Assembly (NCBI GenBank): GCA_022823945.1
Contig: JAJEBK010000032.1
Span: forward strand, 1 to 64,000
Length of the DNA stretch: 64,000 nt
Direction: 5' to 3'
Origin: Anaerolineae bacterium
GTDB taxonomy: Bacteria; Chloroflexota; Anaerolineae; Aggregatilineales; Phototrophicaceae
A model generated the notes under the pieces. It saw nothing but the letters and a program-made list of their open reading frames with translations. It was not told the DNA's origin and did not search any database. Of the stretch, positions 9,530 through 19,097 are shown in pieces. A program made the translations under genes and the position numbers. Each line of letters begins with the position of its first letter. Positions within the stretch are counted from its first letter, which is position 1.

Positions 9530-9685
9530 ATGCGAGTGGCCATGTATTGGCGAAACAAACAGTTGCGTTATAGACTGGCGCGAACATTGCCCGAACGCGT
9601 TCCGCAGAGCAAGCAACCTCGCCTGCTGCAGAGCGATGCCCAGCCCGTTCAACTGCCCAAGCGCAGGCTGACACGCGCCTCATGA
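9530..9685 (+). CDS. N-terminal fragment of a split DUF35 protein (51 residues, no zinc-ribbon cysteines)
   Basis: The start MRVAMYWRNKQLRYRL matches the FWR/YWR...RYRL helix that opens DUF35 acyl-CoA-associated scaffold proteins. GAGGAG lies about 7 nt before ATG 9530, so translation is likely. The zinc ribbon (two CxxC pairs) should follow, but this frame contains no Cys. The ORF ends at TGA 9683-9685, overlapping the ATG of the OB-fold ORF as ATGA. The spacing from RYRL to VYS (about 41 residues) matches a normal DUF35 protein. This points to a gene split by a frame change, not to unrelated ORFs. Confidence 0.6.
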   Translation: MRVAMYWRNKQLRYRLARTLPERVPQSKQPRLLQSDAQPVQLPKRRLTRAS

Positions 9686-9939
9686 CCCTGCCCATGCGCG
9701 GCATTGTATACAGTCGCACGCAAGTTCGCGAAGCGCCTGCGGGTTTTGAGTCGCAAGCTCCCTATCAATTGGCGCTGGTGCAATTGGAAGACGGCAGTTT
9801 GATCACCGCGCAACTGACCGACTACGACGAGGACGCGCAGATTGGCGACCCGGTCGAAATGGTGACGCGCAAGCTGACGACAGAGGGCGAGCGCGGCATG
9901 ATCGTCTACGGCTACAAATTCCGCCCGCTCATAAAATAG
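9682..9939 (+). CDS. DUF35 OB-fold protein (C-terminal part)
   Basis: 85 residues match the DUF35 OB-fold: GIVYSRTQVREAPAGFE, APYQLALVQLEDG, AQLTD, then GDPVEMVTRKL and YGYKFRP. In archaea the DUF35 protein bridges thiolase and HMG-CoA synthase and helps pass acetoacetyl-CoA between them. The normal N-terminal zinc ribbon is missing and its remnant is encoded in the preceding overlapping ORF. It sits about 250 bp after the thiolase-like gene and ahead of a strong terminator, so it is the last gene of the HMG-CoA operon. Confidence 0.85.
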   Translation: MTLPMRGIVYSRTQVREAPAGFESQAPYQLALVQLEDGSLITAQLTDYDEDAQIGDPVEMVTRKLTTEGERGMIVYGYKFRPLIK

Positions 9940-9956
9940 GGCTATCCAGAGACAAA

Positions 9957-9986
9957 AAAGAGCCACTTCGGTGTGGCTCTTTCTTT
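9957..9986. terminator. Bidirectional terminator between DUF35 and the ABC ATPase gene
   Basis: AAAGAGCCAC (9957-9966) pairs perfectly with GTGGCTCTTT (9973-9982) around the loop TTCGGT. T-rich sequence follows on the plus strand and A-rich sequence precedes it, so it can stop both convergent transcripts. Confidence 0.9.
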
Positions 9987-10007
9987 TTCTGCAAGATGAT
10001 GCTGCGC

Positions 10008-11135
10008 CTAGGCGACTTCTTTTCGCTTTGATTCGTAGGACAGCGATTCTTCGGTTGTGGCATCGAATATGTGGATGTTGTCCAGGTTGAAGGTCACACC
10101 CATTTCGTTGCCAACGCTGGCACCGGTGCGCGGGTCGGTGCGGGCGATGAAGTTCTTGCCACCGTTCTCGAGGTAGATAATGACCTCATTGCCCATCTGC
10201 TCGACAACCTCGACATTGGTGGTCAGGTTGGCGGGGATGATGCCCTGGGGCAGATAATTTGTATCGTGAATATCTTCCGGGCGAATGCCGCAGATGACAT
10301 CCATGCCGACATGACTGCGGAAACTATCGGCTTTGCTTTCCGGGACATCCAGGCTGAACGCGCCCACATCCACAACCATGCTGCCGTTGCTTTCTGTCAG
10401 CGTGGCATCAAAGAAGTTCATCGACGGGCTGCCGATGAAGCCAGCCACAAAGATGTTGTGCGGGTTGTGATACAAGTTGAAAGGCGAATCAATCTGCTGC
10501 AGTTCGCCTTCGTTGAGCACGCAAATCCGCGTCCCCATCGTCATCGCCTCGACCTGATCGTGCGTCACATAGATGAAGGTGGTTTCCAGACGTTGGTGCA
10601 GGCGGCTGATGAAAGAACGGGCTTCGACGCGCAGCTTGGCATCCAGGTTGGAAAGCGGCTCGTCCATCAGGAAGACGGCAGGTTCGCGCACGATCGCGCG
10701 GCCCACAGCCACACGTTGGCGCTGACCGCCGGAAAGCTGACGCGGACGCCTGTCCAGCAAATGCCCGATGCCCAGCTCGTTGGCGGCTTCGGTAACGCGC
10801 TCGTCGATGACTTTCTTGGGCGTCTTGCGCAGCTTCAAGCCAAACGCCATGTTGTCATAGACTGTCATATGCGGGTAGAGCGCATAGCTTTGGAATACCA
10901 TCGCCACATCACGATCCTTGGGCGCGACATTGTTGACGACGCGGTCGCCGATCAAAATCTCGCCCTCGGTGATCTCTTCCAAGCCCGCGAGCATGCGCAG
11001 ACTGGTGGACTTGCCGCAGCCTGATGGACCAACAAATACCAGAAACTCTTTATCCTGAACTTCGATGTTCAAGTCCGACACGACCCGCAAATCACCGAAA
11101 TCCTTGGACACATGATTAAAAGTGACTCCAGCCAC
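10008..11135 (-). CDS. ABC transporter ATP-binding protein, MalK/UgpC/MsmK type
   Basis: This is the ATPase subunit of carbohydrate ABC importers. Seen in order: Walker A GPSGCGKST, Q-loop VFQSYALYPHM, signature LSGGQRQRVAVGRA, Walker B FLMDEPLSNLDA, H-loop YVTHDQVEAM, and the C-terminal MalK-type regulatory/TOBE region including CGIRPEDIH. The length (375) is normal. It starts at GTG 11135, with GGAGGG 5 nt upstream. No permease or sugar-binding gene is near, so it may energise several sugar importers encoded elsewhere, as MsiK/MsmK proteins do; that is inference. Confidence 0.93.
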   Translation of the reverse strand: MAGVTFNHVSKDFGDLRVVSDLNIEVQDKEFLVFVGPSGCGKSTSLRMLAGLEEITEGEILIGDRVVNNVAPKDRDVAMVFQSYALYPHMTVYDNMAFGLKLRKTPKKVIDERVTEAANELGIGHLLDRRPRQLSGGQRQRVAVGRAIVREPAVFLMDEPLSNLDAKLRVEARSFISRLHQRLETTFIYVTHDQVEAMTMGTRICVLNEGELQQIDSPFNLYHNPHNIFVAGFIGSPSMNFFDATLTESNGSMVVDVGAFSLDVPESKADSFRSHVGMDVICGIRPEDIHDTNYLPQGIIPANLTTNVEVVEQMGNEVIIYLENGGKNFIARTDPRTGASVGNEMGVTFNLDNIHIFDATTEESLSYESKRKEVA

Positions 11136-11224
11136 AAGACCCTCCGTTTGATTTTCCGATTTGGCAAACCTTGTTCAAACTGCACAAAAGCCACACTTGA
11201 CAGCGCGGTAAACTTACACTGGCG

Positions 11225-11252
11225 AGTATAGCGTGCTTTTCTGATAATGCAA
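11225..11252 (-). promoter_or_regulatory. Promoter of the MalK-type ATPase gene
   Basis: On the minus strand, TTGCAT (11252-11247), a 16-bp spacer and TATACT (11230-11225). This gives a leader of about 80 nt before the GTG start. Confidence 0.6.
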
Positions 11253-11323
11253 CAAATTCGTCAAATTGATTCCACTTGATTTTGGAAACTCGCAGTTCAT
11301 TCGCTTTATACGCAGAGGCTCGC

Positions 11324-12553
11324 ATGCCCGAAAACACCAATGCAGAACTGATCGCCATCGGCACAGAATTGCTGCTGGGCGAAATCACCGACACCAACTC
11401 AGTATACCTGGCCCGCCAACTGCGCGATATCGGCATCAACCTGTTTTTGATGACGACAGTCGGCGACAACTTGCAGCGCATCTCCACAGCCATTTCCGAC
11501 GCGTTGGATCGTGCCGAGGTCGTCATCACCACCGGTGGCTTGGGTCCCACGGTCGATGATATGACCAGACAAGCGGTGGCTGACGCGGTCGGCGCGCCTC
11601 TGGTCTTCCACCAGTCGCTCTATGATGTCATCGCCGAACGGTTTCGCGGATTTGGCAGCGCCATGACAGCCAACAACCGGCAGCAAGCCTGGCTGCCAGA
11701 AGCGGCGATATTGATAGAAAACCCGGTCGGCACTGCGCCATCTTTCATCGTCGAATCGGCTCGGGGCGTGGTCATCAGCCTGCCTGGCGTCCCGCGCGAA
11801 ATGAAGTATCTGATGCGCGAATCGGTCGTGCCCTGGCTGCTGCAGAAGTATCAGTTGGGAGTGATTGTGGCGCGCACCCTGCGCACCGCTGGCATCGGCG
11901 AAAGCGCGCTGGATGACCAGATCGGCGCGGAATTGCTTTCCGAGCGCAATCCGAGCGTGGGATTGGCAGCGCATCATGGCTGTGTGGATGTGCGCATCAC
12001 CGCCAAAGCAGCCAATCGCGAAGCCGCGCAAAAGTTGCTGGACGCTATGCAAGCCAGGCTGCAAGCACGCATCGGGCAGCACATCTTTGGCCGCGACGAT
12101 GACACCCTGGAAGAAGTGGTCTGGCGGCAACTGGCGCAGCGGGGCGGCATGGTGCATGTGGTCGAGGCGGGGTTGCCCGGCGTGATAAGCGCGGGGTGGA
12201 ACAGCGCCAACAGTCGACTCAATTTGCAGCAGTATGACAGTCCTGTTGATCTTTTTGCGGCGCTGGCGGAAGACTCTCGCAGCATGAGCCTGGCTGAACT
12301 GGCGGTGGAAATCGCCCAGCGCAGCCGCCAACAGATGCAAGCCGCCGCTAGCATCGTCGTCTTGTGCACGCCCGATCTTGACGAAAGCCCGGATATCGAA
12401 CAAGGCAGCGCAGTCGCGGTCGCCACGGAACAATCGGTGCGTTTTCGTGCCTATGGATTTGGCGCGCGCAGCAGCTTGGCGCGAGAATGGATTTCGCGTT
12501 GGGGATTGGCGAACTTGTGGCGTCAATTGAATGCGGAGCGGGCGGTGCCTTAG
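11324..12553 (+). CDS. cinA: CinA-family protein with degenerate C-terminal amidase domain
   Basis: The N-terminal half is a MoCF/CinA domain: [37 protein letters not shown] and LPGVPREM. The middle KH-like region ([11 protein letters not shown]) is also present. The C-terminal domain should contain the NMN deamidase motif ESCTGG, but this protein reads [14 protein letters not shown] there, so the catalytic Ser is gone. Loss of deamidase activity is inferred. AGAGG lies 6 nt before ATG 11324. The stop overlaps the convergent lepA stop by 4 bp. The length (409) is typical. Confidence 0.88.
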   Translation: MPENTNAELIAIGTELLLGEITDTNSVYLARQLRDIGINLFLMTTVGDNLQRISTAISDALDRAEVVITTGGLGPTVDDMTRQAVADAVGAPLVFHQSLYDVIAERFRGFGSAMTANNRQQAWLPEAAILIENPVGTAPSFIVESARGVVISLPGVPREMKYLMRESVVPWLLQKYQLGVIVARTLRTAGIGESALDDQIGAELLSERNPSVGLAAHHGCVDVRITAKAANREAAQKLLDAMQARLQARIGQHIFGRDDDTLEEVVWRQLAQRGGMVHVVEAGLPGVISAGWNSANSRLNLQQYDSPVDLFAALAEDSRSMSLAELAVEIAQRSRQQMQAAASIVVLCTPDLDESPDIEQGSAVAVATEQSVRFRAYGFGARSSLAREWISRWGLANLWRQLNAERAVP

Positions 12554-14349
12554 TCGTCCAGACTGAGCAGCGCCATGAAGGCGTCTTGCGGCACTTCGAC
12601 CGAGCCGATCATCTTCATGCGCTTCTTGCCTTTTTTCTGCCGCTCCAGCAATTTGCGTTTCCGCGTCACATCGCCACCATAACATTTCGCCAGCACATCT
12701 TTGCGCAGCGCTTTGACATTGGCGCGAGAGATGACCCGTTTGCCAACAGCCGCCTGCACGGGCACAACAAACATCTGCCGCGGGATCAAGCCTTTCAGCC
12801 GGCTGACCAACCGTTGCCCGCGGTGATAGGCGTCATCGCGATGGCAGATCATCGCCAGCGCATCAACCGGCTCTTCGTTGACCAGCACATCGACTTTGAC
12901 CAGGTCGCCGACGCGATAATCATTAAATTGATAATCCAGGCTGGCATAGCCTTGCGTAGCGCTCTTTAGCTTGTCGTAGAAATCGATGATGATCTCGGAC
13001 AGCGGGATATCAAAATGCAGGATCACCCGGGTGGCGTCCAGGTATTCCGTGGTTTCATAGAGGCCGCGCTTTTTGATGACCAGGTCCATCACTGCGCCGA
13101 TGTAGCGCTGCGGCGAATAAATCTGAATCTTCATCCAGGGTTCATGAATCTCTTCGATCGTATTTTCGTCTGGCAGCAGGGCGGGGCTGTCGACAAGCGC
13201 GGTCTCGCCATTTTTCTGCAATACGCGATACTCGACGCTGGGCGCCGTGGCCAAGATATCCAGGTCATATTCGCGTTCCAGCCGTTCCTGGATGATTTCC
13301 ATGTGAAACAAACCCAGGAAGCCAACCCGAAAGCCAAAATTGAGCGCTTGTGAAGTCTCGGGCTGGAAGACCAGCGAGGCATCATTGAGCTGCAACTTGT
13401 CTAGGGCATCGCGCAGGTCGGCATACTCTTCGTTGTTGGTCGGGTAGATGCCCGCGAAGACCATCGGCTTGACCTGCGCATAGCCGGGCAGGGGAGAGTT
13501 TGTGCCGCCTTTCGCCAAGGTGACGGTATCGCCGACGCGACATTCCTGGACTGTTTTCAAGCCCGTGGCGATATAACCGACTTCTCCCGCAACCAGCCCA
13601 TCCACCGCGCGCATGACAGGATCAAATACGCCGATTTCAACCGGCTCAAAACGCGCGCCAGTCGCATATAGCTGCAACATATCGCGCTTGCCCACGCTGC
13701 CATCCACGACGCGCACATAGGCGATCACGCCCTTGTAGGCATCATAATGCGAATCGAACACCAGCGCGCGCAAAGCTTCGTCAGGGTCGCACTGGGGCTG
13801 GGGCACTTCGGCGATGACTCTTTCCAACACATCGGCCACGCCAATGCCGTTCTTCGCCGAAATCAGCGGCATGTCCGCGACTGGCGTGCCCAGCAGCTCT
13901 TCGACTTCGCGAGCGATTTCTGCTGGCTGCGCGGCGGGCAAGTCGATCTTGTTGATGACCGGGATGATCTCCAGGTCTTGCTCGAGAGCCAGGTAAACAT
14001 TGGACAAGGTCTGCGCTTCGATGCCTTGGCTGGCGTCTACCACCAGCACAGCGCCTTCACAGGCTTGCAGGGCGCGGCTGACCTCGTATGTGAAATCGAC
14101 ATGACCGGGCGTGTCGATGAGGTTGACGGTGTAGCCCAGCCCATCCCGCGCTTCGTACTGCATGCGCACTGCCGATGCCTTGATCGTGACGCCGCGCTCT
14201 CGTTCCAGCTGCATGCTGTCCAAAAGCTGCTCTTGCATATCGCGCTCGCTGACGGTGCGCGTCAATTCCAGCAGGCGGTCGGCCAAGGTGCTCTTGCCAT
14301 GATCGACATGGGCGATGATGCAAAAGTTGCGAATGCGGTCGATTTTCAT
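12550..14349 (-). CDS. lepA: Elongation factor 4 (LepA), ribosomal back-translocase GTPase
   Basis: LepA is a translational GTPase that acts on stalled or late-initiation ribosomes. The 599-residue protein begins [21 protein letters not shown] (P-loop), then DTPGHVDF (G3) and NKIDLPAA (G4). It ends with the LepA-specific C-terminal domain ([19 protein letters not shown]). ATG 14349 is chosen because family homology starts there and GCGAGG precedes it; upstream in-frame codons have no homology. tlyA ends about 100 bp upstream on the same strand. Confidence 0.97.
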   Translation of the reverse strand: MKIDRIRNFCIIAHVDHGKSTLADRLLELTRTVSERDMQEQLLDSMQLERERGVTIKASAVRMQYEARDGLGYTVNLIDTPGHVDFTYEVSRALQACEGAVLVVDASQGIEAQTLSNVYLALEQDLEIIPVINKIDLPAAQPAEIAREVEELLGTPVADMPLISAKNGIGVADVLERVIAEVPQPQCDPDEALRALVFDSHYDAYKGVIAYVRVVDGSVGKRDMLQLYATGARFEPVEIGVFDPVMRAVDGLVAGEVGYIATGLKTVQECRVGDTVTLAKGGTNSPLPGYAQVKPMVFAGIYPTNNEEYADLRDALDKLQLNDASLVFQPETSQALNFGFRVGFLGLFHMEIIQERLEREYDLDILATAPSVEYRVLQKNGETALVDSPALLPDENTIEEIHEPWMKIQIYSPQRYIGAVMDLVIKKRGLYETTEYLDATRVILHFDIPLSEIIIDFYDKLKSATQGYASLDYQFNDYRVGDLVKVDVLVNEEPVDALAMICHRDDAYHRGQRLVSRLKGLIPRQMFVVPVQAAVGKRVISRANVKALRKDVLAKCYGGDVTRKRKLLERQKKGKKRMKMIGSVEVPQDAFMALLSLDD

Positions 14350-14447
14350 TGCGCCTCGCGCAGATCTTCTGCATTCTTTGTACCACAAGGCGGGCGCAGG
14401 ACACAGAGTCGCGCGAAAACCAGAAAAATCGCTTCCAGTCTTCCCGG

Positions 14448-15224
14448 CTAGGTTAGCTCACGGATGGCTGAATCCAGGTCGACCGAATAGCGCGCCACGC
14501 CCATTCGCAGCCAGAGCAGGTATTCGATATTGCCTTTTGCGCCGGTGATCGGCGAGCGGATCAAGCCGCTGGGGGTCAAGCCAAGGTCGCTGGCGAATGA
14601 GACAACTTCGTGCAGCACGCGCCGATGCACGGACAGATCGCGCACGATGCCGCCTTTGCCAACATTGTGTTTGCCCGCTTCGAATTGCGGTTTGACCAGA
14701 GCGATGATATCGGCATCTGCCTCCAGCCAGCGCTGCGCAGCCGGCAAGATCAAACGCAGCGAGATGAAAGACACATCAATCACAGCCAGGCTGACCTGTT
14801 CGCTGAGCGACTGCAGATAGCGCGCATTGGTATTTTCCAGCAAGCTCACGCGCGCGTCCTGGCGCAGCCGGTAGTCGATTATGCCGCTGCCCACATCAAT
14901 GGCATGCACGCGCGCCGCGCCATGTTGCAGCAGGCAGTCGGTGAAGCCACCTGTACTCGCGCCGACATCCGCGCATATTGTGCCTTTCACCAACATCGGA
15001 AAAGCCTGTAGCGCCGCCTCCAGCTTGTAGCCACCGCGTCCGACATAGCGCGGTTTGTCTTTGAGCGTGATCGCCGAGCTGGCTGATACTTGCGTACCTG
15101 GTTTGTCGATGATGCGCCCATCTACGCTGACTTCGGCCGCCATAATCATGGCCGCGGCTTTGCTGCGGGTGTGCGCCAGCTGCCGGTCGACCAGCAACTT
15201 GTCGAGGCGCAGTTTGCTCGCCAT
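14448..15224 (-). CDS. tlyA: TlyA-family rRNA methyltransferase (S4 + FtsJ-like domains)
   Basis: TlyA proteins 2'-O-methylate rRNA; some have also been annotated as haemolysins. An S4 RNA-binding domain covers residues 5-65 ([18 protein letters not shown]). An FtsJ/RrmJ-like fold follows, with the SAM motif [14 protein letters not shown] and then [24 protein letters not shown] and LVKPQFEAG. Its ATG overlaps the upstream protease stop as TGATG, so it is the last gene of the PrsW-protease operon. Why an rRNA methylase is coupled to a secreted protease is not clear. Confidence 0.93.
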   Translation of the reverse strand: MASKLRLDKLLVDRQLAHTRSKAAAMIMAAEVSVDGRIIDKPGTQVSASSAITLKDKPRYVGRGGYKLEAALQAFPMLVKGTICADVGASTGGFTDCLLQHGAARVHAIDVGSGIIDYRLRQDARVSLLENTNARYLQSLSEQVSLAVIDVSFISLRLILPAAQRWLEADADIIALVKPQFEAGKHNVGKGGIVRDLSVHRRVLHEVVSFASDLGLTPSGLIRSPITGAKGNIEYLLWLRMGVARYSVDLDSAIRELT

Positions 15225-17428
15225 CAGCTGCCGCGCACCATTTCAATGCGGATGTCGGCGAATGGCTGATCGGGCTCATAGAAGAATTCGTCCGCAGCAT
15301 GAGGGATATAGCCATCTGCCTCGATGACGACGCTGTAAAAGGTATCAAAAGCAAGCGGGCGCGCGAACTGGAATCTGCCTCGGCGGTCGGTGGTTGCCAG
15401 CGCCACGATCTGGTCTTCGCGCCATACGAATTCGCTGGCGGCATAGTCTTCGCTGATAAGCACGATAGAAACACCGGAGATGCCAAGCTGTGTGGCGGCG
15501 TCTATGACTGTGCCAGACAACACCGTGCCCGCAAATTCGGCAAAGCGATCCAGTGGCAGCTGTCCGATACCGACAATCGCTTCGGCTTCCGCCAGCTTCA
15601 AGTTGTTAATCAGCAGTTGGATGGTGTATTTGCCATCGGGCGGGTTGGCCAGCAAGACGGTGAAATCCGACCCCGATTCGACCGCCTGCCAGGGACTGGA
15701 TACCTGGTAGAATGCCAGGTCGTCCACCAGCCAACGCAGTGTCCAGGGCGTTCCGGTGGCGATGCGCTGCCAGTCGAACAAAGCATAAAGCGACGGCACG
15801 ACGCCGGGAAAACCGCTCGCTGCCGGTGATTGTCGTGCTTCCAGCGGGTCGGCAGCGGCTGTAAAACGCAGATTATCGAAAATCAGCGGCAGCGGTCCGC
15901 CCGGAGCGCCAGCCACGACAAAGTCGGATGTCGCCGATAGCGCGCCTTCTATGTATAGCTCGAGCCGATACTGGCCTGGCAGCAATCCGCCTTGTGGTGC
16001 GACGCTGATGGATTTGGAGCCAAATTCGTCATCTGTCCAGGTGTCGGTGCTGCGCGCCACTTCTGCGCCTTCAAAATACCAGATCGCCGACCAGGGGGTG
16101 CCCTCGCGGATATTGGCATACAGAAAGCGCGCCGACGCGATAGGACCGATGGGCACAATCGAGCCGTTGCCCACCAGCCGGCTTTCACGATCCAATGTGC
16201 CAAAGACAATGTTGCTGAAGCGCGCTCGCGTTGCTGGGGGTCCGCCAATCACGATCTGTTGGCTGCCAACGCTGGCACCATCGACCAGCAGAGTGAATTC
16301 ATAGGTGCCATTCGCCCAGGCTTGTTCGCGCGCGCCGATATGCCACAATCCGCGTTCGCCGCCACCCCAGCGCAAAGGCGGCAGGCTGAAGATGCTGTCC
16401 GGGACGCCATCGCGCGTAACCCGCAATTCATAAATCGTCTCGGGCGTCATATTGGCGAAGTCAAAAAACAGGTACAGGGCACGGGTATTGCTGGGCAGCG
16501 AGCCGACCACACTGGCGGGCAAACCATCGACGACCGAAGGAGCAAAAAATAGCCGCGAAATAGTGGGCGCTTGCTGCGGTGAGGGTGGGGCGGGCGGCGC
16601 TGATACCACACCAACATCGAGCCCCAGCCGAGCGCCACGGATTGCGCTCTGGGCAAGATGAACGGGGCGGATCGCGCTGATGAAATCGCCGATCGGCACA
16701 CATCGATCGTTGTTGTTGATCAGATTGTCGCCATTGGTATCGCTGATATAGCGACAACTGCCAGGGCTGCCAGCCAATGGCGCATTGGTGGGAATGCCGA
16801 TGAGCCGCCCCGCTGTGTTGTATGCGCCGCCGCCGCTCATCGTTCCTGGCAGCTCGGCGCGCGTCTTGAACCAGGAGCGCCCGCCCGCTGGTGGCTCGGC
16901 GATGAGCGCTGTGACCGTGCCGCGCGCCAGGTTGACTGTTCGGTCGCCCAGGTCGGGATAGCCCACGATCAACAAGTTGTCGTCTATGGCGGTCGTCGTG
17001 GAATCGCCAATTTCCACAAAAGGCAGTACGGGCAGCGACTCGCTGGCGATGGGACGATTGTCCAGCTGGCGGGTGATGCGCAAAAGCGCGATATCCAGCC
17101 CAGCTTCCGCGCCCGCGATCTCGGCGCGATATTTGGGGATAGGCGGTTCGTCCAGGTCGACATTCAGGGCGACGATGATGGTATCGCCATCACATTGGCG
17201 GCTGGGCAATATGCTGTGCGCATTGGTGATGATCAGCCCATCGGCGCTGATCAATGTGCCGCTGCTGATACACCGCACCACCAGGTTGTTGTCAACGGCG
17301 CGCGCCTGGTACAAGAAGACGGTCGCTTGCTTGAGCCGGTCCAGGTCGACTGTGCGCACAGCTTGCGATCGCACGATCATGGCAGCCAGCAGACAGAAAA
17401 GCATGGCGCAGAGCATCCTTTTCGGCAT
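15224..17428 (-). CDS. Secreted trypsin-like serine protease with C-terminal carboxypeptidase-regulatory-like domain
   Basis: A signal peptide (MPKRMLCAMLFCLLAAMIVRS) leads into an S1-type protease domain. The catalytic triad is visible: His71 (TNAHS), Asp112 (GLDIALL) and Ser198 (GTMSGGGAY). Residues about 290-620 hold three similar beta-sandwich repeats (LFFAPSVVDG, IVFGTLDRES, LRFTAAADPL). The last 110 residues resemble a carboxypeptidase-regulatory-like (CNA-B-like) domain (LSGTVIDAATQLGISGVSI, DRRGRFQF). An alternative TTG start at 17443 directly follows the upstream stop; ATG 17428 is preferred for the signal peptide. The substrate is unknown. Confidence 0.82.
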   Translation of the reverse strand: MPKRMLCAMLFCLLAAMIVRSQAVRTVDLDRLKQATVFLYQARAVDNNLVVRCISSGTLISADGLIITNAHSILPSRQCDGDTIIVALNVDLDEPPIPKYRAEIAGAEAGLDIALLRITRQLDNRPIASESLPVLPFVEIGDSTTTAIDDNLLIVGYPDLGDRTVNLARGTVTALIAEPPAGGRSWFKTRAELPGTMSGGGAYNTAGRLIGIPTNAPLAGSPGSCRYISDTNGDNLINNNDRCVPIGDFISAIRPVHLAQSAIRGARLGLDVGVVSAPPAPPSPQQAPTISRLFFAPSVVDGLPASVVGSLPSNTRALYLFFDFANMTPETIYELRVTRDGVPDSIFSLPPLRWGGGERGLWHIGAREQAWANGTYEFTLLVDGASVGSQQIVIGGPPATRARFSNIVFGTLDRESRLVGNGSIVPIGPIASARFLYANIREGTPWSAIWYFEGAEVARSTDTWTDDEFGSKSISVAPQGGLLPGQYRLELYIEGALSATSDFVVAGAPGGPLPLIFDNLRFTAAADPLEARQSPAASGFPGVVPSLYALFDWQRIATGTPWTLRWLVDDLAFYQVSSPWQAVESGSDFTVLLANPPDGKYTIQLLINNLKLAEAEAIVGIGQLPLDRFAEFAGTVLSGTVIDAATQLGISGVSIVLISEDYAASEFVWREDQIVALATTDRRGRFQFARPLAFDTFYSVVIEADGYIPHAADEFFYEPDQPFADIRIEMVRGS

Positions 17429-17443
17429 CGACGCGGCTGCCAA

Positions 17444-18049
17444 TCAAAACTCCAGATTCTCTATGAACCAGCGCAGGGTCGAAACTTCGCGTTCATAGAT
17501 GCGGCTGTCGGACCGGAAGGAAACAATCACTGCTTGCCCGCGCCGTACAATCAAGATATCCAAGCCGCTAACGACAGAAGAAATCCCTTGCAAGAAAGGG
17601 CTGGCATCTCGCGCAACAAAGGAATAGGCCATCGATGAGGCGCTGGACTCGTCGGGCAAGACATATTCGTCATAGCCCAGCACATGGTAGTCGATGAGAG
17701 ACTGGGCGCGCGCCAGGCTGAGCTGATCGAACACATTGCGCGCGCTGTTGTCGGCACCGACCGCGACCGTGCTAACCTCGATCTGCGTATTGAAGCCGCG
17801 GTATGACATGTCGCGCACGCGAAAGACAAAATCGCCTGTCTCTTCCAATAGCCAGCGCGCTGGATGAACCGCCGTGATGCCCGCTTCATCATTTGCATAG
17901 ACACTCGCCAGATTCAGCGCGCTGTCACGCTGGTTTATGCCGGCCAGAAGCCCGACAGCGATCACCAAATAGCTCAAAGAAAGTGACAAGCGCTGACGCT
18001 GCGTCAGCTGCGCAACGGGTGAACGCGGAACTTCAAAGGCCATTGCCAT
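17444..18049 (-). CDS. Membrane-anchored exported protein of unknown function
   Basis: 201 residues with one N-terminal transmembrane or signal-anchor segment (LSLSYLVIAVGLLAG, about 22-40). An alpha/beta extracytoplasmic domain follows with no family I recognise (RWLLEETGDFVFRVRD, DILIVRRGQAVIVSFRSD). It may be a small sensor or PsbP-like fold; this is a guess from the alternating strands. It overlaps the end of the PrsW-like gene and runs straight into the protease gene, so all three are probably co-expressed. The start could be ATG 18049 or 18043. Confidence 0.65.
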   Translation of the reverse strand: MAMAFEVPRSPVAQLTQRQRLSLSLSYLVIAVGLLAGINQRDSALNLASVYANDEAGITAVHPARWLLEETGDFVFRVRDMSYRGFNTQIEVSTVAVGADNSARNVFDQLSLARAQSLIDYHVLGYDEYVLPDESSASSMAYSFVARDASPFLQGISSVVSGLDILIVRRGQAVIVSFRSDSRIYEREVSTLRWFIENLEF

Positions 18050-18941
18050 CGCCTCGCCCAAGGGTGATTTCGCGCTGCCGCCTTTCTGCGTTGCGGTACA
18101 AGAAGTAAGTGCCAGCCAAGCTCAGCAACAGCACCGCTAGCAGAAAAACGATGCCATATAGAGGTCGCGTTATATTTCCCGCAGTGCCGAGGGGTCCGCT
18201 GGTTAGCCCTGGCACTTGTGGAGCAATGAGGCCGGTGGAGAGCGCTGCAACCACCAGGCTGAGCGGCAAAACGCTGGGGAAGGCGTTGGCAAAATAACTG
18301 GCGACGATCCCCAGAGTCATCGCCATGCTGGATGCAAATTGTATGACTATGTTGGAAAGCACCACGATTGCAGCCAGCTCCCAAACGGGATCGAGCCGCC
18401 AGATGCTGACGAGATTGATATAAAAACTGTAGCCCACAGCAGCCGCCATGGCATAGGCGACCACATCGCTGCGCGCTCGCAAGTCTTGGGGCAGCACCAT
18501 GAATCGCAAGACCAGAAACTTGATGCCGACATCGACAACGCCGACCGTAACTGTGTAGCCAACGATGCGCTGAATCACCGATTCCAGCGGCAGCCATTGT
18601 CCAATCTGGAAGAAATCATCGACCAGTGGCAGGCCGAATGCCGATGCGCACAATCCGCTCAAAATCGCTACGCCAACCAGCCTGCGCCGCGGACGAGCGA
18701 AGCGATCTTCGGGCAGCGCCGAAAGCAGCAGCCACAGCAGCAGCGGCAAAGGCACCAGCGCCAGTGACAGCACCCGCCGAACCGTGCCCCCAAATTGCAA
18801 CCCCAGCAACTCGCTCGCCAGCACAATGGCCAGCGTAATCACAGACAGAATCCCAAGCTGCAATGCGATTCGCTGCCAGACTGGCAAGACAGCGAATTCA
18901 TCGGGTTCAGGCGAGATCGTTACAGCCCGGGTTGACCGCAA
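18033..18941 (-). CDS. PrsW-like polytopic membrane protein, likely catalytically degenerate
   Basis: About eight hydrophobic segments over 302 residues. The order and spacing recall PrsW intramembrane metalloproteases: VVDVGIKFLVLR in place of the EExxK helix, and DVVAYAMAAAVGYSFYINL in place of the D-G-x-x-G-x-x-F-x-x-EN helix. The two Glu of the EE motif and the Glu of EN are not present, so proteolysis is doubtful. It starts at TTG 18941, supported by GAGGAGG 5 nt upstream, and is the first gene of a four-gene operon (PrsW-like, unknown, trypsin-like protease, TlyA). Confidence 0.65.
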   Translation of the reverse strand: MRSTRAVTISPEPDEFAVLPVWQRIALQLGILSVITLAIVLASELLGLQFGGTVRRVLSLALVPLPLLLWLLLSALPEDRFARPRRRLVGVAILSGLCASAFGLPLVDDFFQIGQWLPLESVIQRIVGYTVTVGVVDVGIKFLVLRFMVLPQDLRARSDVVAYAMAAAVGYSFYINLVSIWRLDPVWELAAIVVLSNIVIQFASSMAMTLGIVASYFANAFPSVLPLSLVVAALSTGLIAPQVPGLTSGPLGTAGNITRPLYGIVFLLAVLLLSLAGTYFLYRNAERRQREITLGRGDGNGL

Positions 18942-18980
18942 GTCATCCTCCTCGGCGGGAAATTGTCATCAACAACACAC

Positions 18981-19010
18981 ATTATAATAGATGTGTGAGC
19001 TATCCAAGAA
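18981..19010 (-). promoter_or_regulatory. Promoter of the PrsW-like/protease operon
   Basis: On the minus strand, TTCTTG (19010-19005), an 18-bp spacer and a consensus TATAAT (18986-18981). A start near 18974 gives a leader of about 33 nt to TTG 18941. The -10 box lies inside a CACA...TGTG inverted repeat. Confidence 0.6.
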
Positions 19011-19056
19011 CGCAGGTGATTTAAGCGGTGTTGACAGCCTTACCCCCATCCCCCGG

Positions 19057-19084
19057 CCCCTTGCCCCCAAAATGAGGGAAGGGG
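19057..19084 (+). repeat. G/C-homopolymer hairpin before the ABC binding-protein gene
   Basis: CCCCTT (19057-19062) pairs with AAGGGG (19079-19084), and an inner CCC pairs with GGG. It sits in a C-run-rich stretch (19041-19068) that resembles interspersed intergenic repeats seen in many bacteria. The 3' arm GGGG begins the GGGGAG sequence upstream of GTG 19098, so the stem could also mask the ribosome-binding site. Only one copy occurs in the window. Confidence 0.4.
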
Positions 19085-19097
19085 AGCGCTATTACAG

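Noticed and set aside
11399-12685. 428-codon open frame on the minus strand opposite cinA
   Set aside because: It is the complement of a recognisable CinA frame; it has no family motif and an unnatural His/Arg/Gln-rich composition.
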